64,000 nucleotides of DNA from Erythrobasidium yunnanense (GCA_001600175.1 BCJC01000004.1:2170001-2234000), one strand, 5' to 3'. Shown: positions 25,216 through 35,630, counted from the stretch's first letter. Numbers and translations: made by a program. Notes: a model not told the origin generated them from the sequence alone.

Positions 25216-27833
25216 TTACCGGAGGCGAGGATGTACGATGCCCTCAGATAGGGACTTTCCGGCCGCGATCATAGGGTAGCTGGAGAGAAGCAAATCAGCA
25301 CCGCGAACCCTACCAGACACGTAACAGCGACTTACACATGCTCATCGGTGTGCACTCTGCATTCCAGGAGGATTGGCTTCGAGTTGTCGTACTCCATGAA
25401 CCTCTTCATGGCAGCAGGCAGGTCTTCAGCCTTCTCAACTCGGAAAGCCTCGACGCCCATGGCTTGTGCGAGTGCTACAAAGTTGGGGTTCTTCATTTGA
25501 GTATGCGCATATCGCTTCTCGTAGAACAGATCTTGCCATTGAAGAACCATTCCTTGGAATTCGTTGTTCTGCAGAATTCGGTCAGTCGTTGTGTCTGCAA
25601 GGAACTCTTAATGCAAGACTCACCAGGAGAAGGATCTTGGCTCCAATGCCGTGCGTGGACGCCGTTTGCAGCTCCATGGCGGTCCTGCGGGCGAGATGAA
25701 TCAGTATACTTCCGTTTACTACGATGGTAAGGGTGATGCTCACATGGAGAAAGATGCATCACCGTCGATGTTGACGATGATCTTCTCAGGCGCAGCGACC
25801 TTGGCACCGATGGAAGCGGGTACTCCGTATCTGCAGCAGCGCTAAGTTAGTATATTGAGTAGAACAGCTAGTGCAGCAAGTTGCGCTCACCCCATGGTTC
25901 CCAGACCTCCCGATGATACCCATGATCTCGGCTTCTTCCACCTGTAGAACTGGCACGCCCACATCTGATGCTGGCCTACACCCGTAGAAATGATGATATC
26001 GTCCTTCTTCCCATTCTCCTCTGCCCAGTTATTTAGAGCCTCCACTACTTCCTGCGGTTTCGCGAACTGTCCATCTTTGCTCGGCTCATACGTGAATGGG
26101 AATCTTTCCTTCCACGAATCGAGTTTGTCGAACCATGCTTTCCGGTCTACGATAGGCTGCTCGGGGAGAAGAGGTAGGATGTGAGAGAGGTTATGTGTGA
26201 CATCGCCTTCAATGGCACATGTAGCTTCGACGACTTTGTTGATGTTCTTGGGCGATATCTCGAAGTGGATGATACCGCCTCGGCCTTCTTCAGCTGCTTT
26301 CTTCGCTTCAGGTGCAAAGGCATCGATCTTGCCCGTTACTCGATCATCGAAGCGCGCTCCGAGAGCAATGATAAGATCTGCATCTTGCATCGCCAAATTC
26401 GCGTATGAAGAACCGTGCATGCCTAGCATGTGCAATGCTCGAGGATTGTCCTCGTCGAATACGCCGAGACCTTGCATAGTAGTCGTAACGGGAATGTTGC
26501 CCTTCTCGCTGAGCTCGGCTAGGAGCTTGTCGCCATTTTCGCCATTAAGGAGACCAGCTCCTGCATAGATGATGGGCCGCTTGGCATGGCTGATGAGGCG
26601 TGCTGCACGCTCGAGGAGCTGCATGTCTGGCTCCGGGTAAGCCGCAGGCTCAGCCATCGGAGCTGGTGCGCTCGAGGCGGTTGAGGGTGTCCGGCGGACT
26701 CCGATAGTTCGGAGATGCTCTTCTACTCGTCCAGGATGCGTGAAGCGCGCTGGAATAGCTTGTTTTAAAATACCGGCTGTGATGTCCTTCGGCAGATCCA
26801 CAAGAACTGGACCAGGTCGACCTGATGTAGCGATCTTGAAAGCTTCGTTGATTCTCCTTGGTAATTCCGCAATATCTTTGACCATCACATTCCACTTTGT
26901 GCATGCCCTACTGATTCCTACTACGTCTGCTTCCTGGAACGCATCGGATCCAATAGCGCTCGTTGCTACTTGTCCACAGAAGACGACGAGGGGTGTTCCA
27001 TCGGAGTATGCATCTTGCATAGGTGTGATGACGTTCGTTGCGCCTGGACCTGAAGTGACGAGAACGACACCGGGCTTCCCGCTTACTCGAGCATATCCTT
27101 CTGCCATGTGCCCTGCACCTTGTTCGTGACGCGGTAGAACAAATTCGAAGTGTTTCGAGTTGTAGATGGCGTCAAAAACGGGTAGAATAGCTCCTCCAGG
27201 GTAGCCGAACTGCAGAAGGACAAGAAGCGGAAAGTCAGCTCGCACAGCTCAAGAACTGAAGAGCCGGGAGTGAAGTACGCACAACATGCTTGACATTATG
27301 TCTCAGCATCATCTCGTGGAAGATCTGCCCTCCACTCATTCCTACAAAGCTGTAGTCGAGCTCTTCTTGCGGGGGCGGCTGCACGCCCTTCGAAATACCA
27401 TGAGGATAGTGAGCATGCGCTGGGAAAGATGTGGAAGGAGGAGGTGTCTGGAAGCTTGCCGCTGGTACGGGCCGTCTACATTCGCGAGTTCCGGGAAATT
27501 TCGCATGGCATTGGAAGCATAGAATCAGCTCGGCTGACCATCACAGAGATAGATAGATTCAACGTACGCTGAATCTACTTGCGCTCTAGGTGCGCCCGTC
27601 CCCGCTAGACCTCTCTGAGCTTGACGGACTTCTGAGATTTTCGCGCGGTCAGCTTGGAGAGCTCTGATTCTCCTCTTGACATCTGCTGGGATGTTGGCTG
27701 CATTCGCTGAGGATGAGGTCGACTGGCCTCTCCGTTGTCCTGCTTGAAAGACGGCTCTTGTAGCGATAGTCGCATGACTTGTCGAGGTGATGAATGCTCG
27801 CTGAGAAGTCGAGCTCAAGGCGCGTGAGGCCAT
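25216..27833 (-). CDS. ILV2: acetolactate synthase catalytic subunit (mitochondrial)
   Basis: ThDP-dependent enzyme making acetolactate/acetohydroxybutyrate, the first common step of branched-chain amino-acid synthesis. Seven exons: 27833-27568, 27475-27283, 27209-25891, 25830-25744, 25684-25624, 25568-25336 and 25279-25216. Visible landmarks are the ThDP glutamate in [26 protein letters not shown], the FAD-region segments of the middle domain ([26 protein letters not shown]), and the ThDP/Mg motif IDGDASFSM followed by [12 protein letters not shown]. The C-terminus EGIVHPRL is family-like. The N-terminus from 27833 is Ser/Ala/Arg/Thr-rich and fits a mitochondrial presequence; an in-frame Met at 27920 is less likely. 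The regulatory subunit ILV6 is not in the window. Confidence 0.96.
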
Positions 27834-28159
27834 GTTGTTGAAGAATAGACTTGACAGTCTGCAAGTCAAGAAGGTTGAAGGAGAAGTCTGAAGCTGCAAA
27901 TCACACCTCGCGAAAAGCAAGCTGAAAGCGAGTCTGGAGCTTCTCGAAGACCAGTGGCAAGCGGATCCTCCGCCCGCTCATCCGAGGCGAACCACCGGCT
28001 AACTCGATAACGCTTCTGTATTGCTCTCTACCCAATGCGACTACAGTATTGACGTAGGCGACGACAGAGGACGTTAGTCGCAGCTTGCCGAGCTGCCTTG
28101 GAGCGTAGCGAGCTTTCAACAAGGCTTGCAAGAAGTTCTTCCAGCTGCAGCAAGCAAAG
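27834..28159. other. ILV2 upstream / TRM9 downstream region
   Basis: Spacer of about 325 bp between two minus-strand genes. Short open frames on both strands have no recognisable content. Confidence 0.3.
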
Positions 28160-29333
28160 CTATTGGAAGCTCGCCTGCAAACACCAATTGCCCTGCTCCC
28201 ACACTTCTTCCTCGACCTTCAGATTCCCTGCACACCCAAGCTCTTCTGCCGCTTCAAGCAGTAACGCTCTCAACTCACCCATCGAAAACAGATGATAGTA
28301 TCTCTGATACGTCGGCTGAGCCGCAATAGTACTTTGATCTTGCGTCTCTCCTGGTTTCGCCTGCAATTTCCACGGTACAAAGACGTCTTTGCCTTCTTTC
28401 GAGGGGCAAGGTGAGGAGAGTACAGCTGGCTCGAGCTTGTCCATCTTCCGAGGTTTCTTGACTGCTATCAAGTTGGCGGGCAGCTGGGCGTCGTGCGCTC
28501 TCGTGGGCTCCTGCTCGAGGGCCCAGACTTGTATGAAGAGCTTGCCGTGCCGCCGATTCAGTGCTTGTAGTATGGTCTGCGATCAATCCAGTCAGTGTCT
28601 GCCCAATAGAGCAAATAGTGAAGGCAGTCCCACCTTAATACCAGCTTTCCGCCTAGACGGCGTCGAGAAGTGGTGTATCGTCGCGATGGATATGGCAAAA
28701 TCCTATATTATAGATATCAGCGCTGCAAATCTGGAGATATTCAAGCTTCTTTTACATACGAATGCGCCTTCGCGATAAGGCAGATCTATAGCATCGCCGA
28801 CCAGAACTTCGTGACCGCGCTCACGAGCTATGTTGACCAATCCAGATGCTCTGCAGTACTCAATCAGCTCTATACATCTCAATGTATCGTATCGAGCGTT
28901 TACCTGTCTAAACCTATAGTCAAGATAGGTTTCTTCTCTTTCTGCATCTGGTCTTTCTGCGCATGTTCCACAGGCGTATCTTGTACTTTGGCTTTTCCTT
29001 TGCCTTTCAAGCTTGGAGGAGGTTCTGCCGCTTGTCCAGGGAGGACGCTTCGTATGCCTAGATATTTCCCATTTCCACACCCTGCGTCCAGACCTAGACT
29101 GCCAGGCGCTAGAGAGTCAAAGAAAGATGAGATACCAGGCCATGGCTACTCTAAAGCGAAGGAGGAAGAGACGGAACGACATGAGCTTTTGATGTTCGGG
29201 TTTAAGTGCGAATCTTGGTTTTGATAGTATCCACCTTGTAGCGCGTCCGGCTGAAGTCTTCTGCAATGCTTTCGTAGACGGAATGTACGTATTGCTGTTC
29301 GTCTGCGCGTGCGAGCACGTCTGGATCGGTCAT
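28160..29333 (-). CDS. TRM9: tRNA wobble-uridine carboxymethyl methyltransferase
   Basis: SAM-dependent methyltransferase completing mcm5U at U34 of certain tRNAs; in yeast it works with Trm112. Five exons. The N-terminal motif [20 protein letters not shown] is followed over a splice by [11 protein letters not shown] and the SAM-binding loop [12 protein letters not shown]. Later blocks are [19 protein letters not shown] and [11 protein letters not shown], then the C-terminal [16 protein letters not shown] segment seen in Trm9/ALKBH8-type enzymes. The start at 29333 begins [14 protein letters not shown]. The insert between the SAM loop and GDAIDLP is Lys-rich and longer than in yeast. The gene is only 136 bp from the BolA gene, on the same strand. 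Confidence 0.92.
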
Positions 29334-29469
29334 GCTAGAAGACGGAGTCGTCAAGAGAAGCGACACGTCGTATCGATAACAGGCATGGAGGATACAGACG
29401 GTATTTGTATGGAAATGACTGCATGATACTACTTGCGTTATACTACAACAATCAATGCACTTCAGGAAG

Positions 29470-30146
29470 CTACGGCCCAGCAGGCACTTTTTCATCGTTG
29501 CTTGCAGGCGGAGCTGTTGCTACTTCTTCCTTGTCTGTGATACCCGCTTCTTTCGGTGTCTGTGCTTTGATTTGTAAGGCATGCAAACCTAGTCCAAACT
29601 CTTCTTTCAGGATCGAATTGATTATTCTATGCCGCCGTATCGCGGGCTGAACGTATCCCGGATCGCATTAGCTTATGCGAGTTTTGGCATCGGAATTTGA
29701 GAGTAGACTCACCATTCCATCGAACTCCTTACTCGTGACCTCAACGCTGAAATGCGTTTCTCCTCCTCCTCCGCCTAGCGTTCGCATTGCAGCATGGCCG
29801 CTATTCCCAGGGTCAGCTTCTGCCAACAGGATGCTCTTGACTAGCTTACGCGTGAAGGTGCGAATCATTGGAGATGAACAGCTCAGCCGATTGTAAGCCA
29901 AAGCATACGGTGAGCTGGTCAGAAGAGAGGGAGGGACACAGGAAGGTGAGAGTACATCAGGTTCATGTACGGTCATTTACATCTGTCAGTTGCGCCTGCC
30001 TTTTCGCGAATTCTCGTCTCGATAGGTCCGGCATCATCGTTTGTCGAAGAGGACATTGTTTGCGTAAAGTATCTTGAAGCAGTAAAGGCAGATTGGTAGC
30101 GTGAATACAGAATAATCTTGCTTGTTGAAGCGAGCAAAGAGCGCAT
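29470..30146 (-). CDS. BolA-family protein, probably mitochondrial
   Basis: BolA proteins act with monothiol glutaredoxins in Fe-S cluster trafficking. The diagnostic segments are NDSHLHAGHAAMR (over a splice), GGGETHFSVEV, and RRHRIINSILKEEFG followed by GLHALQIKAQTP. Four exons: 30146-30000, 29914-29850, 29800-29713 and 29646-29470. From 30146 the protein starts MRSLLASTSK, with an Arg/Ser/Tyr-rich stretch up to SRYFTQTMSSS, which looks like a mitochondrial presequence; starts at 30056 (MSSSTNDD) or 30212 are alternatives. The first intron appears to use a GC donor (AAG|GCAGGC), because no GT donor nearby keeps the frame. A polar C-terminal tail of about 25 residues follows the domain. Confidence 0.87.
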
Positions 30147-30859
30147 TCGAGGCAGCTTGAAGAAAGACAAGTCGGGAACCAATTGACCCTTTGCAGGTTG
30201 GCTCCGCACCATATGCTCCTCGCTTTCGCCAGGTCTGGATCTGAAGACATGGAGCTTGCATTGAAGCTAATTAGGACACACTGCTATGCCTCCCCCCGAA
30301 CAACTGCTGCAATCCGCACGGCACCTGCTTGATCTGAAGTCACGACAAAGCGGCCCTCCGCCAGACGTCTACAACCAGCAGGGCAAGCATGATTCTCCCG
30401 AGAAAGTCTATGTGGTCTTCACAAGGATGCAAGCTTGCAGCAGTTAGGCGCCGATCCACGCAGTCCCGGCGGGGCGACCAACGAGGCTGGTCAGCTCATA
30501 GAGCTCTTATAGACCGCTAGATCGACACAAACTTCTAGAAAACGTAACATGTAGCAGTATGGCTCGCTGCCGATCGAGGCAGCACGGCTAGGGCACGCTG
30601 AGGGCGGTCATCCTGCAACGTAACTCCTTTGTGCAGCTTTTGATCAGTCAGCTGGTGCATAAAGGAGACTCTCGGCCAAACGACAAGGGCAACTAATCTA
30701 GGGCAGCCAGTGGACATAGCCGCCCTGCAATAGAAAAGCCCGCTGGGTCTGTCTGCTCCATCTCTCCTCCGCTCAGAACAGTACTCTCTGGAACAGAAGA
30801 GCTTTATCTTACGAGTACTACCAACGCTAAAGCTCCTTGCTACAAAACGCCAAGACCCC
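30147..30859. other. left flank of the zinc-finger island
   Basis: About 700 bp without a recognisable gene. Near its right end a TA-rich element (GCAATAGAAAAGCCC, about 30725-30740) and pyrimidine tracts probably form the promoter of the first small zinc-finger gene. Confidence 0.35.
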
Positions 30860-31231
30860 ATGGAGACCAACAACTCCAAACGCATAATTACGGCTGGTGG
30901 CCACACGTGCAACAAATCAGCTCCAGTTACTGCATCCGTCAAGTGCTCCCTCTGCAAAAAGGTCAAAGACTGCTGCCTTTACACTCGGCTGTCGAATTCA
31001 GTCTACGTGCCGCTCTACGTGTAAGCAATCTAATACACTTCTGCACGTGCTGGCGCTCATACAGTCGCCTCATCGCATGGTTCTAGGTGCGTTTCATGCG
31101 CTACTGTCAATGGCTATCTCAACCAGTCTGGCGCTAGCACCGATGAAGACCATGAAAACTGGAAAAGGCAGAACCCGAATACTAAACGCGATTACGTCGC
31201 ATACGTTCCGTCTAGGGGCGGACGCTTCTAG
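30860..31231 (+). CDS. GATA-like zinc-finger miniprotein, copy 1
   Basis: Not a described family as far as I can tell. Two exons (30860-31020, 31087-31231) with a 66-nt GT-AG intron give 101 residues. Exon 1 ends with the first cysteine pair KCSLCKKVKDCCLYTR; exon 2 opens with the second pair CVSCA. The arrangement C-x2-C-x22-C-x2-C and the intron just before the third Cys match the other copies in this array. The layout resembles the GATA finger but with a slightly longer loop and no CG after the second pair. The tail after the finger is polar, mixed acidic/basic (STDEDHENWKRQ) and unique to this copy. No other domain, signal peptide or membrane segment is visible. Function is unknown; DNA binding or interference with GATA factors is only inference. 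Confidence 0.6.
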
Positions 31232-31850
31232 TATTCAAGCCAGCAGCAATGGGTGACTGGGGGCGGACTCACAGGATTGTCATCCAGTTTAAGGTCTCTC
31301 GCCCATACAGTGGTTGCCTTGTCCTCCTCTCGTATCCTCAGCAGTTCAACTCCAGCAATGTGTCCACCACCTGCATTCCTCTGCTTCCAAAACACTACAC
31401 AGCTTCAATCTTGGCTGTATCCCTTACCTCCTCCTTTTTTGAATCTCGTGTTTCGAGTGCATTGGCCAGATTACCGTTCCTGCTGATGTCGCCTCCTCGA
31501 GAAGGCAGTACCTACTCAGACTCGCTTGCCTTGTCTCGCATTACACCGTCCCATGCTATGCTAATTCGACGCGTGGTCGCCTGTGGCGGCTTTGCCGCTT
31601 AGGTTCGGCCGATGGTATGTATCTGCATACAGATGTCTCAACGCTGACGTTGACGCAGTTGTCTGTGGACTGACTCAATGCCCCTTCATGATCTCCTTTT
31701 CTTCCTTGTCAGCTTGTATGGCGGACAAGCTAGGGGTCCCGCTGGCAGGTGCGTCGATCACATAGCCTCATTGACATTCGCTAATCTATAGCAACATGCT
31801 CCAGCAATGCTCTGCTCGACCTCGGACAAGCGGAGTGCACGGGAGGGCTC
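31232..31850. other. spacer inside the zinc-finger island
   Basis: No supported gene. A well-formed intron signature (donor CAG|GTGCGT near 31748, acceptor CTATAG near 31793) hints at a transcript running into the relic copy downstream, but the flanking frames match nothing I know. Confidence 0.3.
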
Positions 31851-32110
31851 ATGGAGAGAGCGATCGACAAGGTCGAGAGGGATTTGCAGTACGATCAGAA
31901 GGCGATTCGCTGCAAGCGCAGCTCTGCCTGCATTTACACACGCGGATGGGCCAGTCCTGCAATCTACACCACACATAAGTCGACCTCGCAGCACATCCCC
32001 CACATTCTTAGCGCGATCTGTGTGGGTATAAAGTGCGCTGCATGTGCCGCAACAACACAAGAAGACGGCCGTACTGGAGCTCATTTGTGCTACGTTATCA
32101 TGCTGTCGCT
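31851..32110 (+). pseudogene. relic of a GATA-like miniprotein gene
   Basis: Resembles copy 1 at protein and DNA level. RCKRSSACIYTRGWASPAIY aligns with the copy 1 stretch CKKVKDCCLYTR and its continuation, and KCAACAATT aligns with the second cysteine pair, with DNA just around that pair closely matching copy 1. The first cysteine of the first pair is missing. Where the family has its donor, this copy reads ATAAGT at 31975 instead of GTAAG, and the expected acceptor position lacks a good AG. If about 59 nt were spliced there, the distance between pairs would be 20-21 residues, as in the family. Best read as a decayed copy; a divergent unspliced gene starting at 31851 is the alternative. Confidence 0.35.
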
Positions 32111-32349
32111 CCTGCCCGTAATTTCGGCGCTCCCGTTCAGACATCCACTCTCAACCTCCATTCTATTCTCCCAAGGGATAGGCTTCCTTCCGCTTTCGTC
32201 AGCTTATAAGACAACCCCTTCAAAGCATGAACAGACGCCAGACCTTTTACGCAAAGCTAGACTGGCCAGATCTTTTGATGCGCTGACCGACGGCTAGCCA
32301 CAAGCTTTTGGACTGCGCTGCATCAATGCGGATGCTGTACGAAGCCATA

Positions 32350-32357
32350 GCTACAAA
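32350..32357 (+). promoter_or_regulatory. GCTACAAA motif upstream of copy 2
   Basis: The exact octamer GCTACAAA lies 95 bp before the copy 2 ATG; a pyrimidine-rich stretch follows. The same octamer precedes copies 3 and 4 at similar distances, so it may be a TATA-like core element. Confidence 0.45.
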
Positions 32358-32444
32358 AGCCAGGCCCTCTTCGTTATTCGTCTCTCATCTCTTCAGACTC
32401 GATATCAAGCGCTCAAAAGACCAACAGTTAAGGAGGATCAAACC

Positions 32445-32760
32445 ATGCCTAGAGATAACAACACCTTGATGGCCCCTGCATGGCTCAAGACAGTCATGAT
32501 ACAGGGCCAATTCTGGAACGCGCCGGCACGCAGATCTCAGATGGAGACCCGCAAAGTACTAGCGCAATGCTCGTACTGTCCTCGATACGAAGGCTGCATG
32601 CCTTACGAATGTCGAGGCCAGTTGATCCATGTGTGAGCTACTGCCCTCAGACTTCCAGCCTTTTCTCGTGGACTTGACCGCCTGCTGATGCATACATGCT
32701 AGCTGCGAGACGTGCGGAAGTCTGAGCGGCTTCAAAGAGATGGTCAAGAGGTCCTTCTGA
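32445..32760 (+). CDS. GATA-like zinc-finger miniprotein, copy 2
   Basis: Two exons (32445-32632, 32703-32760) with a 70-nt intron give 81 residues. The finger is QCSYC ... RGQLIHV | CETCGSLSGF, that is C-x2-C-x18-C-x2-C-G, with the phase-2 intron directly before the third Cys. An RGQL segment 3-6 residues before the intron is shared with copy 3, and CG plus an aromatic after the second pair recall the GATA consensus CNACGLY. The N-terminal 40 residues are unique (MPRDNNTLM start) and moderately basic. The gene ends soon after the finger (EMVKRSF). A GCTACAAA motif lies 95 bp upstream of the ATG. No stop or splice defect is seen. Confidence 0.62.
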
Positions 32761-33639
32761 TCGTCCTCCAGATTGTCCTCCAGACAGATCACCGTCTACC
32801 TGCCCTCAAAAAGATGCTATCAAACGAGCGACGTTCTCCGTCTCTTTCTTCAGTGTACTCTGTAGCTATCGTATTTCACGTTAGCCTGATCTGACAACCC
32901 TGTCTCCTCCGAAAAGCCAAGAAGACCCTTAAATCGTATGCGGTTGGAATTGGCCCGCCTATCCTTCCAAGATCTTCCGTTGTTCCTGTGTACTTCTCTT
33001 CAAAGGGAATTCTGCCATAGTGAGTGTGATTCTGCCGCATTGGAGTCACGCTGAACGACCTTACAGTAAGATCAGACAACCTATGCGCGTCTGGGCGAGG
33101 TGCACACAACCTACACTCTGTGGCTCGAGGGAGGCGATCTCTCATTGGAAACCTAGCAGATACCAATATGAGCAAGAATGAAATCGCTGCCGCAGATCTG
33201 GCTCTTTGCATGCGCCAGTATTTGCACGCACTCCTGCCATTGTGGTCACGGTGGATCGTTGTTGGTGCTGGTTCATTGCTGGCTGTTCCTTGTACTTGGC
33301 AAGGCTCCTTCCCCGTAACTCCGAAACACTTTCTACGAATTGACCTTTCTATCGCAGCCAGGATAGGCTTTCAGCCGCACTCTGAACGGCAAGTTCGAAG
33401 GCCTTTGTCAGCTGGCTCGAGTCCACCTTCAGCGGGGATTTATCGATGGCTCCCTTGGAACGAAGTACCTTTATGCCGGCTCGAAGGATGCTGTCAGCGC
33501 TGCTGCCTCCGGCATCGCTACAAAGACGGCAGAAAAGCATCATGATTCTGCTCCTCTCTCTTCTCTTTCCATCATAATATGCAGCGCTCGTCGGAAAAGC
33601 ACCTGGCCTTCAACCATACAAACAATACGTTCGGAAACC
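32761..33639. other. spacer inside the island
   Basis: Open frames on both strands (for example 33120-33545 plus, 32876-33211 minus) have no recognisable domain. Their 3' parts overlap what looks like the promoter of copy 3, including GCTACAAA at 33517 and a CT-rich tract (33548-33572). No gene is called. Confidence 0.3.
33517..33524 (+). promoter_or_regulatory. GCTACAAA motif upstream of copy 3
   Basis: Same octamer, 123 bp before the copy 3 ATG and followed by a CT-rich tract ending near 33575. Confidence 0.45.
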
Positions 33640-33948
33640 ATGCCTTCCCAAAGCCGTACGCCGTCTCCTGTCTATGCCTGAAAGGGCAGTGTCCGATACG
33701 ATGGACATGATTATCGTAAGACCAATGACCCAAAGGACGAGCAAAAATGCTCTATCTGCAAAAACCACCCGCGAATGCGTCTTTTACAGCTACCGGGGCC
33801 AGTTGGCATTGGCTGTGTAAGCGCTAATCCTTTACAGGCTCGTAGTACTGTACTGGACGCCTGCTAATTGTGCTCTGTTCGCTTTGGACACTACAGCTGC
33901 AAGACTTGCGGGAACCTATACGGTTTCCGATACGTAGTGAGCGCTTAG
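33640..33948 (+). pseudogene. GATA-like zinc-finger miniprotein, copy 3 (disrupted)
   Basis: Clear family member: KCSICKTTREC...YSYRGQLALAV | CKTCGNLYGF, giving C-x2-C-x19-C-x2-C-G. This copy looks most like a true GATA finger (TT after the first pair, CG-LY after the second). The intron is in the same phase and place (donor GTAAGC at 33815, exon 2 starting 33897, stop 33946-33948). From the family-like ATG at 33640 (MPSQSRTPSP) the frame meets TGA at 33679-33681, and a one-base shift is needed between the first cysteine pair and the third Cys, at or near A-runs at 33743-33747 or 33760-33764. An ATG at 33674 gives an open frame but loses the first pair. It is either a young pseudogene or partly a consensus error. 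Confidence 0.55.
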
Positions 33949-34309
33949 TAGATCGCTAGCTCTCCCAAGTCTGCTACTATCATCCGAACCAAAATGCTCT
34001 TGACTGAGTGACCTTTCTGTCCTGCTGTTCTTGATGACGCTTTGTACCCAGCGCCTTCTTCCGTAATCTGACTTGACAATCCTCCATCCGCCTTATGGAA
34101 CAGAGCGAGACAGACTGTCTCTAGAAGGACAGAAAAGGGATCCGTCCGAGTCCCTTCTACATTCCCTTGTTCCACTCTGACTTTTTGCAGCTGCGACACC
34201 AGCACCTCTGCCATGCTGCTCGCTCCTCGCCTATCATAGTTCTGCCCAACCACACTCATTCACTCACACATATACTCGCTGAGCGAGCTCGACAAGTCAA
34301 TTACACACG
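33949..34309. other. spacer inside the island
   Basis: No recognisable gene. The stretch next to 34310 is rich in CACA/CATA repeats (about 34250-34275) suited to a 5' leader. Confidence 0.3.
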
Positions 34310-34519
34310 ATGCTGGTCCGATCACGACGCCTCAGCGTAATCAGCAGACCTTCAAGTCGTTCCTCGTCAAGACGCTCCTCTTCAGCTTCCGTATCAGTCA
34401 TCGACGATCTCTTTGGTCACGAATGGACACCTCTGCGCAGCTACGATCCCACTCGCGAGACCTTGAAGATGCAGAAAGTAAGTTCCCCTTGTACACGATC
34501 CGGTCGAATAGCGGTTTGA
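34310..34519 (+). CDS. uncertain Arg/Ser-rich short ORF
   Basis: An open frame starting MLVRSRRLSVISRPSSRSS, strongly Arg/Ser-rich for 30 residues, then SVIDDLFGHEWTPLRSYDP. A good donor (AAA|GTAAGT at about 34477) falls inside it, but I could not find a convincing second exon. Composition differs from the zinc-finger copies, so it is not one of them. It could be the first exon of a small gene or chance. Confidence 0.25.
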   Translation: MLVRSRRLSVISRPSSRSSSRRSSSASVSVIDDLFGHEWTPLRSYDPTRETLKMQKVSSPCTRSGRIAV

Positions 34520-34949
34520 TGTAAAGGCGTAGTGCGACACTATCCATAACGAAGCTGTGGAGAGATGCGATATGGTGACGAGCTCTTCGATAAATCTGCA
34601 AGGCGCTGAGCGCTTAATGAAAAAAATTAATCTGGACTCGAGATGGGAGGGGTTCGCTGTCTGGCTCCTGTTCGGGGAAGATAGCGGGCTAGTGTATGCG
34701 TACATCATAGATTGAATGCAACGCATACCGGACTCTCCAGCCTGCGCACTAAGCCGCGACACTAAACACGCATACCGATAGTCTTGCGACGCTATCCGGT
34801 AACAGAGTGCTGCATGTTTGTATGATGGCGTGCAGGGCAGACTTGCTATGAAGCAAGCGTCAGCGTCAGCTTGGTTCCAGGTTGTCTCACTCCCATCTCG
34901 GTGCCCATAAGCTTCAAAAGTCAAATAGAGCTGATCAGCACCTATATTG

Positions 34950-35324
34950 ATGGATACCAGCAAGCGCAAATGCCTGCATGGCTGTCCGAGTGCACCTCAT
35001 GAAGTGATCTCTCGAAAACGCCGCGTTCCACCTCGACGTCTCGATGGCTGCAGCTGTTACACGCTACGAAGATGCCCTGTCTGGGATTGCTTTGAGTCTG
35101 CATCCGACGCCTGCGGCCGTTCGGATGCGGACGACTTCAGCACCTTATCCAGATTCTTTCGGATCTATCCTCCAATGCGGCTCATTCGCCGTTCCAGCCT
35201 CTCTAGGTCGTTGCAGCGACGTGCACGTCTCTGTATGATGGTCGGAAGGAGAGCCCAATCAGTACACACTCAGTCTCGCGGCACTTTTGCAGTCACCTCA
35301 TCAAACAGCTGCAAACAACGTTAG
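34950..35324 (+). CDS. uncertain Cys/Arg-rich ORF
   Basis: A 124-codon open frame beginning MDTSKRKCLHGC, with ten cysteines in the first 60 residues region and several Arg-rich runs. It lies on the same strand and inside the zinc-finger array, but its cysteine spacing does not match the family (no C-x2-C pair split by an intron). No homology is recognised and no promoter motif was seen. It may be a diverged neighbour or chance. Confidence 0.22.
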   Translation: MDTSKRKCLHGCPSAPHEVISRKRRVPPRRLDGCSCYTLRRCPVWDCFESASDACGRSDADDFSTLSRFFRIYPPMRLIRRSSLSRSLQRRARLCMMVGRRAQSVHTQSRGTFAVTSSNSCKQR

Positions 35325-35509
35325 TACTGCAGCAATTTAGCACAACTTACGTTCAATGTCTGAACTTCCCACATTCGCTCACTCCTTTCAGTGACACTAC
35401 TCTGATTTACACAAGCTCACACCCTGAGGTTCCCATATTCTCTGGCTCTGTCAAACGACGACCCTTTGTGCCCATGAGTAAATGCGGGTTGCGCTGCTCC
35501 GGAGCGGGG

Positions 35510-35517
35510 GCTACAAA
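35510..35517 (+). promoter_or_regulatory. GCTACAAA motif upstream of copy 4
   Basis: Same octamer, 121 bp before the copy 4 ATG, followed by a TCTCTCTTTCTTTC-type tract. Copy 1 also carries the octamer (30839) but only 21 bp before its ATG. Confidence 0.45.
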
Positions 35518-35630
35518 GTCGAGCGCCTCCGTTAGCGGCGTCTCTCTCTTTCTTTCTATCTTTAAGCCACTCTGCTGCAAGACTTCAACTCAGAGCCCGG
35601 ACCAATCAATAAACGAGTACATCAGCAAAA

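Noticed and set aside
32876-33211. Minus-strand ORF with a presequence-like N-terminus (RSFSVTP)
   Set aside because: Superficially mitochondrial, but no recognisable mature protein, no splice support and no neighbour relation.
33120-33545. 141-codon plus-strand ORF in the zinc-finger island
   Set aside because: No motif, and its end overlaps the GCTACAAA promoter word of copy 3; conserved context argues for regulatory DNA.
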